Source of the DNA: Foetidibacter luteolus
GTDB taxonomy: Bacteria; Bacteroidota; Bacteroidia; Chitinophagales; Chitinophagaceae
DNA length: 56,774 nt
Direction: 5' to 3'
Assembly (NCBI RefSeq): GCF_009650435.1
Contig: NZ_VVIP01000023.1
Coordinates: 1 to 56,774 of the forward strand
The position numbers and the translations under genes are program-made. Each line of letters begins with the position of its first letter. The stretch's first letter is position 1. The notes under the pieces are model-generated. The model was not told where the DNA came from. It saw nothing but the letters and a program-made list of their open reading frames with translations, and made no database searches. Of the stretch, positions 23,440 through 30,764 are shown piece by piece.

Positions 23440-25896
23440 TTACACTCCCGAAACCCTGATGATATCCGCAAACACGCCGCTGGCGGTAACATCCGCACCG
23501 GCGCCGGCGCCTTTTACTACCAACGGCTGTTCCGGGTAACGCTGCGTATAAAACAACACAATGTTATCCTTACCGTACAGGTGATAAAAATCAGAATCGG
23601 CCGGTATATGTTGCAACCCTACGGATGCCTTGCCATTTTGATACTGCGCAACAAATTTAAGCTTACAGCTTTTGGCCGCGGCTTCCTTATACAGTGCTTT
23701 AAAATGATCTTCCTGGCGGGCCATTTCTTTGTAAAAATCTTCTACGCTGCCATCAAAACAACTGGCCGGTAAAAAGGCATTGTTGCTGATGTCTTCCATT
23801 TCTATGGTTTCGCCGGCTTCGCGGGCAAGGATCATAATTTTGCGCATAACATCGGTGCCGCCCAGGTCAAGACGCGGATCTGGTTCGGTATAGCCTTCAT
23901 CCTGTGCCTGTTTCACTACGTCTGCAAAAGGCTGGCTTCCATCGTAATTATTAAACACAAAGTTTAGCGTACCGGAAAGTACAGCCTGAATCTTGTTTAC
24001 CTTATCGCCACTTCTTCTCAGGTCATTTAGTGTTCCTATTACAGGCAGGCCTGCGCCTACATTGGTTTCAAATAAAAATTGGGCATTAAATTCTTTGGCA
24101 AGTGATTTTAGCTGGCTGTAATTTTTATAAGATGAAGAAGCCGCTATTTTGTTACACGCAACAACAGACACTGTTTTGGCCAGCAGCCTGCTATAAACAG
24201 TTGCTACGCCGGCATCGGCTGTAATATCTACAAAAACAGAGTTGCGCAGGTTTTTATCAATCACCGTTTGTACAAACGCGTCTAACTGCATAGGCTGAGC
24301 ATTGTTAAGCGCATCTTTCCAGTTGCTTAGGTCTATCTCATTACCGTTATCAACAAACAGCATTTTTTTGCTGGTAGCTATGCCGGTAACACGTACCTGC
24401 AGGTTAAGGTGCTCCAGCAGAAAATCTTTTTGCTGCTTAAGCTGGTCAAGCAGTTTGCTGCCCACGTTGCCGGCGCCTACAATGAATATGTTCAATTGCT
24501 TGTAAACCGATTCAAAGAAAGCTTCGTGCAGTACGTTAACGCCCTTCTTTACATCAGCCGCAGAAATAACCGCAGAAATGTTTCTTTCAGAAGAGCCCTG
24601 GGCTATAGCGCGGATATTAATACCGTTGCGGCCCAATGCACCAAACATACGGCCGCTTATACCCGGGTGGCTTTTCATTTTATCGCCTACCAATGCTACT
24701 ATGGCATGGCCCTGTTCTACCTTTAACGGCTCCACACGGCCCTGGTGAATTTCAGTTTCAAAAGCCGCATCAACGGTAAGTTTGGCTTTATCTGCATCCG
24801 CTGCGTTTACTGCCACGCAAATGGAGTGCTCCGATGAGCTTTGCGTAATGAGTATTACGTTTATTTTTTCGCTGGCCAACGCTTCAAAAAGCCTTTTGGA
24901 AAAGCCGGGTATGCCCACCATGCCGCTGCCTTCCAGGCTAAGCAGAGCAATACTGTTAATACTGGATATGCCGGTGATGATCTCGTGGCCGCTATCTGTA
25001 AGCGCTGATGAAGCCTGCTCTATTACAGTGCCGGCGGCTTGCGGTTCAAACGTGTTCTTTATCCAGGTGGGTATGCTTTTCTGCATTACGGGCTGTATGG
25101 TAGGCGGGTAAATAACTTTAGCGCCAAAATGCGACAGTTCCATCGCCTCCTGGTAGCTGGTGCGGGCTATGGTTTTGGCATTGGGCACCCAGCGTGGGTC
25201 CGCGGTCATCATGCCGGTAACGTCTGTCCATATTTCCAGCGAAGATGCGTTTACAGCCGCGGCAAAAATGGCGGCGGTATAGTCAGAACCGCCCCTGCCA
25301 AGCGTAGTGGTATTGCCATGCTCTTCGCTGGCAATAAAGCCTGGCGCCAGGTACACTTTTTTATGTGCTGCCGCTACAGCATAAGAAATAAGATCGTTGG
25401 TAATGCTAAAGTTAACTGCGGCAAAGCCATAGTTGTTGTTGGTCTTGATAAGCTTGCGGCTATCGAGCCACTCATGGTCTATGCCCTGGCTTTGCATATA
25501 AGCGGAGATAATTTTGGAAGACAGCAGTTCACCAAAACTGATAACGCGGTCACGGGTGCGGGGCGATAGCTCCTTCAGGTAAAATATGCTGCTGCATATT
25601 TCTTCCAACTCATTAAACTGTTGTTTTATCATGCTCAGGCAACTGCTTTGGTGCGTAACGGGCAACAGTTCCCGGGCCGCGTCCAGGTGTTTCAGTTCCA
25701 GTTCTTTCAGTACATCGCGGTAAGCTTCATCCGCTTTTTCGGCAAGGGTGCCGGCACTAATCAGCAGGTCTGTAACGCCACCCAGTGCGCTAACCACCAC
25801 CACCTGGGGCTCTCCGCCATTTTTTACTATGCTTACTACCTTTTGTATATTAACGGCATTGGCTACAGATGAGCCGCCGAATTTTAAAACTTTCAT
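23440..25896 (-). CDS. thrA: Bifunctional aspartokinase / homoserine dehydrogenase
   Basis: Catalyses the first and third steps from aspartate to homoserine. 818 residues, typical for the fused ThrA. The N-terminal kinase starts MKVLKFGGSSVANA (KFGGTS-type motif) and carries TTLGRGGSDYTAA and WTDVTGMMTADPR. Tandem ACT regulatory domains occupy about 310-460 (LLSLEGSGMVGIPGFSKRLF and IVALVGDKMKSHPGISGRMF). The homoserine dehydrogenase begins near 465 with the NAD(P) motif IVGAGNVGSKLLDQL and includes GAGLPVIGTLNDL and the C-terminal GAGAGADVTASGVFADI. Feedback control by threonine is expected through the ACT domains. It heads thrABC and is preceded by a Thr/Ile-rich leader peptide. Confidence 0.97.
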   Translation of the reverse strand: MKVLKFGGSSVANAVNIQKVVSIVKNGGEPQVVVVSALGGVTDLLISAGTLAEKADEAYRDVLKELELKHLDAARELLPVTHQSSCLSMIKQQFNELEEICSSIFYLKELSPRTRDRVISFGELLSSKIISAYMQSQGIDHEWLDSRKLIKTNNNYGFAAVNFSITNDLISYAVAAAHKKVYLAPGFIASEEHGNTTTLGRGGSDYTAAIFAAAVNASSLEIWTDVTGMMTADPRWVPNAKTIARTSYQEAMELSHFGAKVIYPPTIQPVMQKSIPTWIKNTFEPQAAGTVIEQASSALTDSGHEIITGISSINSIALLSLEGSGMVGIPGFSKRLFEALASEKINVILITQSSSEHSICVAVNAADADKAKLTVDAAFETEIHQGRVEPLKVEQGHAIVALVGDKMKSHPGISGRMFGALGRNGINIRAIAQGSSERNISAVISAADVKKGVNVLHEAFFESVYKQLNIFIVGAGNVGSKLLDQLKQQKDFLLEHLNLQVRVTGIATSKKMLFVDNGNEIDLSNWKDALNNAQPMQLDAFVQTVIDKNLRNSVFVDITADAGVATVYSRLLAKTVSVVACNKIAASSSYKNYSQLKSLAKEFNAQFLFETNVGAGLPVIGTLNDLRRSGDKVNKIQAVLSGTLNFVFNNYDGSQPFADVVKQAQDEGYTEPDPRLDLGGTDVMRKIMILAREAGETIEMEDISNNAFLPASCFDGSVEDFYKEMARQEDHFKALYKEAAAKSCKLKFVAQYQNGKASVGLQHIPADSDFYHLYGKDNIVLFYTQRYPEQPLVVKGAGAGADVTASGVFADIIRVSGV

Positions 25897-25953
25897 AGTT
25901 CCGTTGCTTTATTTTTCTTTCTGGTTTTTTGGGGACCAGCGCCCGGTATTTCA

Positions 25954-25999
25954 ATGAGACTTCGTTGTGTCACTCACTTGTACTTCCTGTTCTTTGGGC
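25954..25999. repeat. Repeat C, diverged copy upstream of thrA
   Basis: GAGACTTCGTTGTGTCACTC, then ACTTGTACTTCCTGTTCTTTGGGCG. Related to the sequence at 22160-22215 and to the end of the B copy at 46.7 kb (CGTTGTGTCACTCACTTGTAC). It sits between the leader peptide and thrA. Confidence 0.45.
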
Positions 26000-26085
26000 G
26001 ACATTTATGCGAATGAAAATAGATTTTTCTTTTCTTTCTTGCCGTAGAACCCGGCAGCCGTGGTAATATGATAATGCTTAACCCC

Positions 26086-26172
26086 TTACAGGGTTGTAAT
26101 AATGGTAGTGGTGGTGGCAGTAAAAGCTGCCGAAGCTGAAGCAGGAGTAATATGGCTGAATGAAGACATCAT
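26086..26172 (-). CDS. Threonine-operon leader peptide (thrL-like)
   Basis: 28-codon ORF opening with two ATG codons (26172 and 26169) and ending TAA. The last eleven residues are TATTTTIITTL: seven Thr and two Ile. The first part reads MMSSFSHITPASASAAF. Concentrated codons for the end products Thr and Ile directly upstream of thrA are the mark of a ribosome-stalling leader, as in the E. coli thr operon, although the sequence itself is unrelated. A promoter-like TTG-N19-TATCTTCG lies 16 bp upstream. The ribosome would stall on the Thr/Ile run when these charged tRNAs are scarce and change the downstream RNA fold. Confidence 0.8.
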   Translation of the reverse strand: MMSSFSHITPASASAAFTATTTTIITTL

Positions 26173-26187
26173 TTTTTTAAACGGCCC

Positions 26188-26218
26188 CGAAGATAATGGG
26201 ATAAACTTTCATAACAAG
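26188..26218 (-). promoter_or_regulatory. Promoter of the thr leader and operon
   Basis: On the minus strand CTTG (26215-26218), a 19-bp gap, then TATCTTCG (26188-26195), one base from the TAnnTTTG consensus. It would start transcription about 10 nt before the leader ATG. Confidence 0.5.
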
Positions 26219-26329
26219 TGTTAGCTGTTGAATATTTATTGAAGAAAGGGCATTGAACAGTAATAAAAGCTGCATGGCTTGATGGCCAGTGTAATCCTTT
26301 ACTGTGTGCGCCTGCTGAAGAGAAATTCC

Positions 26330-26441
26330 GCAGGTGAATGGCTGCCGGATTGAAACGGAAACCCCGCTGAAGCCTTGCGCGGCCGGTATTGCGGCGGAGT
26401 TGGAGTGAAAAGCCGGAACCGCAGCTTCAACAAATATCCCT
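26330..26441 (+). repeat. Family A repeat, degenerate copy 4
   Basis: Recognisable but diverged: GGATTGAAACGG, ACCCCGCTGAAG, TGCGGCGGAGTTGGAGTGAAAAGCCGGAACC and GCAGCTTC follow the family A order with many substitutions, and the CCCC/GGGG hairpin is lost. It lies between birA and the thr leader. With the leader it accounts for most of the 569-bp gap. Confidence 0.6.
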
Positions 26442-26465
26442 GCGCCGAAAGCCCCAAAAAGGCTG

Positions 26466-27227
26466 TTACGGTATTACCCATTCAACTTCCCCAAAGTTGA
26501 AATAAGGCCTGGGGCCGCCGGCAACATGCAACCGGCCGGCTTCGTCAACAGCATCTATTTTACAGGTGAACGGTGCCCCATTTTGTTTTAGGGTAACTAT
26601 TTCATTTCTGCGGTACAGTTGGTTATTATAGCCGGCCAGCAGTTTGGCAATATTAGCGGGCATCACCTGCTGAAAATATTGAAATATATGGCTGGCGAGC
26701 TGTTGGGCCAATTCAGCGGTGTCGTAAGTTTTGCCTGTAATTTGTTTAAGGGAAACGGCTTTTGCAAGCATGGCTCCAAAACTGGTTTGGTTAATATTTA
26801 CGCCAATACCGGCAACTGCCCATTGCCAGTTACTGCCATGAATGCTGTTTTCTATCAATATGCCTGCTGCCTTTCTGTCACGCCAGTAAATATCATTGGG
26901 CCATTTAATTTTCACATCGCTAACAGCATAACCGGTTAAAAAATCATGCGCCGCAAGGGCTACAGCCATGCTTAACGCAAATTGGGAGGAAACCGGTAAA
27001 TGCCTGCAACTCAGTATAACAGACAGCGCAATATTGTGCCCTGCCGCATCATTCCATGCCCTGCCGCGCTGCCCTTTTCCCGCTGTTTGGTGATGTGCGA
27101 AAACCGCTGTACCATGTTGAGTTTCACCGTTTTTAAGCAGTGCCATGGCATAGTTGTTGGTGCTGTCTGTTTCAGTTAATTCTATGAATGGCTGGCCCGT
27201 TGCAGGAATTAAGGAAGTGTACACCAA
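26466..27227 (-). CDS. birA: Biotin--[acetyl-CoA-carboxylase] ligase
   Basis: Attaches biotin to the biotin carboxyl carrier protein using ATP. 253 residues, without the N-terminal winged-helix repressor domain of E. coli BirA, so it is a mono-functional ligase. The ligase signatures are ELTETDSTNNYAM, HHQTAGKGQRGRAW (the biotinyl-AMP loop GRGRxGR variant), VKIKWPNDIYWRDRKAAGILIE, and AGIGVNINQTSF. The C-terminal SH3-like domain ends FNFGEVEWVIP. No ATG fits: the frame starts with TTG (27227) directly followed by GTG (27224). It is divergent from rsfS. Confidence 0.92.
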   Translation of the reverse strand: MVYTSLIPATGQPFIELTETDSTNNYAMALLKNGETQHGTAVFAHHQTAGKGQRGRAWNDAAGHNIALSVILSCRHLPVSSQFALSMAVALAAHDFLTGYAVSDVKIKWPNDIYWRDRKAAGILIENSIHGSNWQWAVAGIGVNINQTSFGAMLAKAVSLKQITGKTYDTAELAQQLASHIFQYFQQVMPANIAKLLAGYNNQLYRRNEIVTLKQNGAPFTCKIDAVDEAGRLHVAGGPRPYFNFGEVEWVIP

Positions 27228-27507
27228 GAATCATTATTTTTGACGAAGATAGGCGCAGTTTAGGTTTATACATTTTTAACGGTTATCATCTTCTGCTACC
27301 GCTTTCAAACAAAAAAACTTAAAATCTGTAATTATCAGGTGAAAACCCCGCAATGCGAAGTACATTTGAACGTTAGCCGGCAAGAATAATGCTTTGCCGT
27401 ACATGTACCGCTGGTTAAACTGAACCGGGAAGAGCCGCGAAATGCCAGCATAACACGCGGTTGGGGTAGGTACAGGTTTTTATTTATTCATTAAAACAAG
27501 TTTATTT

Positions 27508-27912
27508 TTGGCACCATTATCTGTTTTAGCTGCACGCAAAAAAACAAGTGTAACAAAGCTTACCAGGAACTCAAGGATATTCAAAACAATCATCAAAGCA
27601 ATACAGGACAAAAAAGCGGAGAACATCATTTCGCTGGATTTGCGGAAGATTCCCGAAGCTGTGGCTGACTTTTTTGTTATTTGCCAGGCAACCACCAATA
27701 CACAGGTAAAAGCAATTAGCGATTTTGTAGAATTGATGGTAAAGGAAGAATGCGGCGAAAGCCCATATAAACATGAAGGATTTCATGCGCTGCAATGGGT
27801 ATTGATTGACTATGTAAACGTGGTGGTGCATGTAATGCAGCCGGAAACCCGCAAATTTTACAAATTGGAAGAAATGTGGAGCGATGCGGAAGCAACGGGC
27901 CATGACTTATAA
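27508..27912 (+). CDS. rsfS: Ribosomal silencing factor RsfS
   Basis: Binds ribosomal protein uL14 (L14) and blocks 30S-50S joining during starvation. Up to 134 residues. The RsfS core is plain: IIKAIQDKKAENIISLDLRKI, ADFFVICQATTNTQVKAISD, the conserved HEGF-W segment (KHEGFHALQWVLIDY) and VVHVMQPETRKFYKLEEMW. No ATG precedes the core; the only fitting start is TTG at 27508. That TTG is itself the end of a TATTTTTG -7-like box, so the exact start is uncertain. ftsH follows 109 bp downstream on the same strand, the usual Bacteroidota order. Confidence 0.92.
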   Translation: MAPLSVLAARKKTSVTKLTRNSRIFKTIIKAIQDKKAENIISLDLRKIPEAVADFFVICQATTNTQVKAISDFVELMVKEECGESPYKHEGFHALQWVLIDYVNVVVHVMQPETRKFYKLEEMWSDAEATGHDL

Positions 27913-28021
27913 AAAATACAGTGGATTACAAAGAGATGCTGACAGGGTACACCCCTTTAACATTCTTACTACCACCTTTTAAAACAAATATTTAATACAA
28001 TTTCAGCGAAGTAACGACCGT

Positions 28022-30103
28022 ATGGCACAGGAAGATAAAAAAAACCGACCGAATTTTTTAGACAGGGGCAATGGTAATAACGAGGACAAAGGCCAGAGAA
28101 AAGGCCCGCGTTTCAGCATTTACTGGATATATGCTTTAATAGCCGTGATTTTAATTGGATACAATGTATTCAACATGAAAGCGGTGGACATTGCTAAAAC
28201 CAATGAAAAAGAGGTCTTTGAAAAGATGGTGCAGCAGGGTGATGTGGAAAAGCTTGACCTGGTGCGCAATAAGTTTTTGGTAAAAGTGTATATTAAGGAA
28301 GACAGCCTTAAAACAAAAAGTTTTTACCTGCAAAAGTTCAAAAGCTCTGTGGAACTTAGCAAACATGTCAAGGGTCCGCAGTTTGAATTTAAAGTAGCTT
28401 CAGCGGAAAAGTTTGAGGAAAACCTGAATAATTTCACCAAATCCAAAGGCCTTGATACCGTCTCCGTAAATGTGGAGGATGACCCTGAATGGCTCGGCCC
28501 CGTATCTCAAACTTTGATTTCCATACTCTTATTTGTTGGCCTGTTTGTGCTGCTGATGCGCAAAGTAGGCGGTGGCGGCCCGGGCGGTGGTGGCCCCGGC
28601 GGCATCTTTAACATCGGTAAATCAAGAGCTACCCTGTTTGATAAGGGCACCAAAGTAAACATCACTTTTGCAGATGTTGCCGGCCTTGATGAAGCAAAGG
28701 TGGAAGTGATGGAAATAGTTGACTTCTTAAAAAATCCAAAAAAATATACCGCACTGGGCGGCAAGATACCCAAGGGCGCCTTACTGGTAGGCCCTCCGGG
28801 AACTGGTAAAACCCTGCTGGCCAAAGCCATGGCCGGTGAAGCCCAGGTGCCTTTCTTCAGTATGAGCGGCAGTGATTTTGTGGAACTGTTTGTTGGTGTG
28901 GGCGCCAGCCGCGTTAGGGACTTGTTTAAGCAGGCAAGGGAAAAATCGCCTTGTATTATATTCATAGATGAAATTGACGCAATAGGCCGTGCCCGTGGCC
29001 GCAATGCCATCATGAGCAATGATGAAAGGGAAAACACCCTTAACCAGTTGCTGGTTGAAATGGATGGTTTTGCCGGCGATGCAGGCATCATTATACTGGC
29101 CGCTACCAACAGGCCGGATGTACTTGACACCGCCCTGCTGCGCCCGGGCCGCTTTGACAGGCAGATAACTATTGACAAGCCGGATGTAAAAGGCCGCGAA
29201 GCTATTTTGAAGGTTCACCTGAAACCTATTAAGATTTCCCAGAAGCTGGATATTCATAAACTGGCTGAACAGACGCCCGGTTTTGCCGGCGCCGACATAG
29301 CCAACGTTTGTAATGAAGCCGCCCTTATTGCCGCACGTAAAAACAAGGATGCGGTAGATATGAGCGACTTCCAGGATGCGATAGACCGCGTAATAGGCGG
29401 CCTTGAAAAGAAGAACAAGATCATATTGCCGGAAGAGAAAGAAATTATCGCTTACCACGAAGCTGGCCACGCCATTTGCGGCTGGTTCCTGGAGCATGCT
29501 TACCCGCTGCTTAAAGTAACCATTGTTCCAAGGGGTACCGCGGCTTTGGGCTATGCGCAATACACGCCTAAAGAACAATACCTTTACAATACAGACCAGT
29601 TGCTGGACCAGATTTGCATGACGCTTGGTGGCCGTGCCAGTGAAGATATTTTCTTTGGCAAAATATCTACCGGCGCATCTAACGACTTACAGCAAATTAC
29701 CCGTATGGCTTATGCGATGGTTACGGTATATGGTATGAATGACAAAGTTGGAAACATAAGCTTTTACGATCCTTCCCAGGAAAATATGTTTACCAAGCCT
29801 TATAGCGAGGAAACCGGGAAAATGATTGATGAGGAAGTGCGTAAGCTGATTGATAATGCCTACGAAAGAACAAAGGCATTGTTAACACAACGTAAGCCTG
29901 AAGTGGAAAAACTGGCTAAGGAATTACTGGTAAAAGAAGTGCTTTTCCAGAGTGACGTAGAAACGCTGATAGGTAAACGCCCTTATGAAGAAAAGAAATT
30001 GCTGGATGTAGAAAATGGCGATGACGGAGCGGAAAAACATCATGATGGTTCTGTTAGCGAAGGGGTTCCACCTTACGACAGCGGAATCAAGGCACCTCAC
30101 TAA
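28022..30103 (+). CDS. ftsH: ATP-dependent zinc metalloprotease FtsH
   Basis: Membrane-anchored hexameric AAA+ protease that removes damaged or short-lived membrane and cytosolic proteins. 693 residues. Transmembrane segments lie at about 35-52 (YWIYALIAVILIGYNVF) and about 160-180 (LISILLFVGLFVLLM), with a periplasmic domain between. A Gly-rich linker (GGGGPGGGGPGG) precedes the AAA domain, with Walker A GPPGTGKT at 257-264, Walker B CIIFIDEIDAIGR and the second region of homology ATNRPDVLDTALLRPGRFDRQ. The zinc motif HEAGH is at 479-483. The C-terminal tail is acidic. A LUD-domain gene follows after 13 bp. Confidence 0.97.
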   Translation: MAQEDKKNRPNFLDRGNGNNEDKGQRKGPRFSIYWIYALIAVILIGYNVFNMKAVDIAKTNEKEVFEKMVQQGDVEKLDLVRNKFLVKVYIKEDSLKTKSFYLQKFKSSVELSKHVKGPQFEFKVASAEKFEENLNNFTKSKGLDTVSVNVEDDPEWLGPVSQTLISILLFVGLFVLLMRKVGGGGPGGGGPGGIFNIGKSRATLFDKGTKVNITFADVAGLDEAKVEVMEIVDFLKNPKKYTALGGKIPKGALLVGPPGTGKTLLAKAMAGEAQVPFFSMSGSDFVELFVGVGASRVRDLFKQAREKSPCIIFIDEIDAIGRARGRNAIMSNDERENTLNQLLVEMDGFAGDAGIIILAATNRPDVLDTALLRPGRFDRQITIDKPDVKGREAILKVHLKPIKISQKLDIHKLAEQTPGFAGADIANVCNEAALIAARKNKDAVDMSDFQDAIDRVIGGLEKKNKIILPEEKEIIAYHEAGHAICGWFLEHAYPLLKVTIVPRGTAALGYAQYTPKEQYLYNTDQLLDQICMTLGGRASEDIFFGKISTGASNDLQQITRMAYAMVTVYGMNDKVGNISFYDPSQENMFTKPYSEETGKMIDEEVRKLIDNAYERTKALLTQRKPEVEKLAKELLVKEVLFQSDVETLIGKRPYEEKKLLDVENGDDGAEKHHDGSVSEGVPPYDSGIKAPH

Positions 30104-30116
30104 AAGTGACGAGAAA

Positions 30117-30746
30117 ATGATTTCTAAAGCAAGGGAGAATATCCTGAAAAAAATAAGACAGGCACTGGCGAACCCGGTGCCTGTTCCATTTCCGGAAAGC
30201 GAAGGGAACAATAGTGTTTTTCAGCCGCAACAACAGGAGCCGGAAGTGGAATTTGCGGAAAACTTCAGCAAACTGTTGGGGCGCTTTTCTTTTTGTATGC
30301 ATGAGCAGGAATTGCTTCAACAGCTTAACCAGCTTTTCAGCATGCGTAAATGGAACAAGATTTATTGTACCGAACCTGCGCTGTTACAAAAGCTTCGGCA
30401 GGCAGGGCTATCGGTAACTTTTACTACAGACCTGGCCAATTGCGATGCATCCGTTACCAGTTGCGAAAACCTGGTAGCACGTACGGGCAGCATTGTTTTA
30501 AGCAGCGCTTTGAACAATGGCAGAACAGCCAGTGTTTATGCCCCGGTACATATCTGTATTGCCTATAGCCACCAGTTGGTGTACGACTTAAAAGATGCGC
30601 TTTCCGGTATTAAAGCCAGCCCCGAAAACCTGCCTTCGCTTATTACATTTGCCACTGGGCCCAGCCGCACAGCCGATATTGAAAAAACACTGGTTGTGGG
30701 CGTACATGGGCCTAAAGAAGTGTTTTGCTTTTTGCTGGATGGATGA
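30117..30746 (+). CDS. LUD domain protein (LutC/YkgG family)
   Basis: 209 residues from the ATG at 30117, where MISKARENILKKIRQAL matches the family opening. The frame extends back into ftsH, but that overlap is not conserved in type. Signatures are the C-terminal LVARTGSIVLSS, PVHICIAYSHQLVYDL and ATGPSRTADIEKTLVVGVHGPKEV, typical of LUD/LutC proteins. In Firmicutes LutC works with LutA and LutB in lactate oxidation; neither is present here. Stand-alone copies next to ftsH are common in Bacteroidota and their role is unclear. It is probably co-transcribed with ftsH. Confidence 0.87.
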   Translation: MISKARENILKKIRQALANPVPVPFPESEGNNSVFQPQQQEPEVEFAENFSKLLGRFSFCMHEQELLQQLNQLFSMRKWNKIYCTEPALLQKLRQAGLSVTFTTDLANCDASVTSCENLVARTGSIVLSSALNNGRTASVYAPVHICIAYSHQLVYDLKDALSGIKASPENLPSLITFATGPSRTADIEKTLVVGVHGPKEVFCFLLDG

Positions 30747-30764
30747 GAGTAGATGTTAGATGTT

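Larger units (their letters stand above)
25897..26172 (-). promoter_or_regulatory. Threonine leader/attenuator region of thrABC
   Basis: 190-nt stretch between a Thr/Ile-rich leader ORF and thrA, plus that ORF. Competing pairings are visible in the minus-strand RNA. CGGCAGC inside the leader ORF (26126-26132) can pair locally with CTGCC (26116-26120) or at distance with GCTGCCG (26052-26058). AACCC over the last Thr codon (26091-26095) can pair with GGGTT just past the stop (26080-26084) or with GGGTT at 26048-26052. This is the logic of ribosome-mediated attenuation. A U-tract terminator hairpin is not evident, so the output may differ from the E. coli mechanism. Confidence 0.65.
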
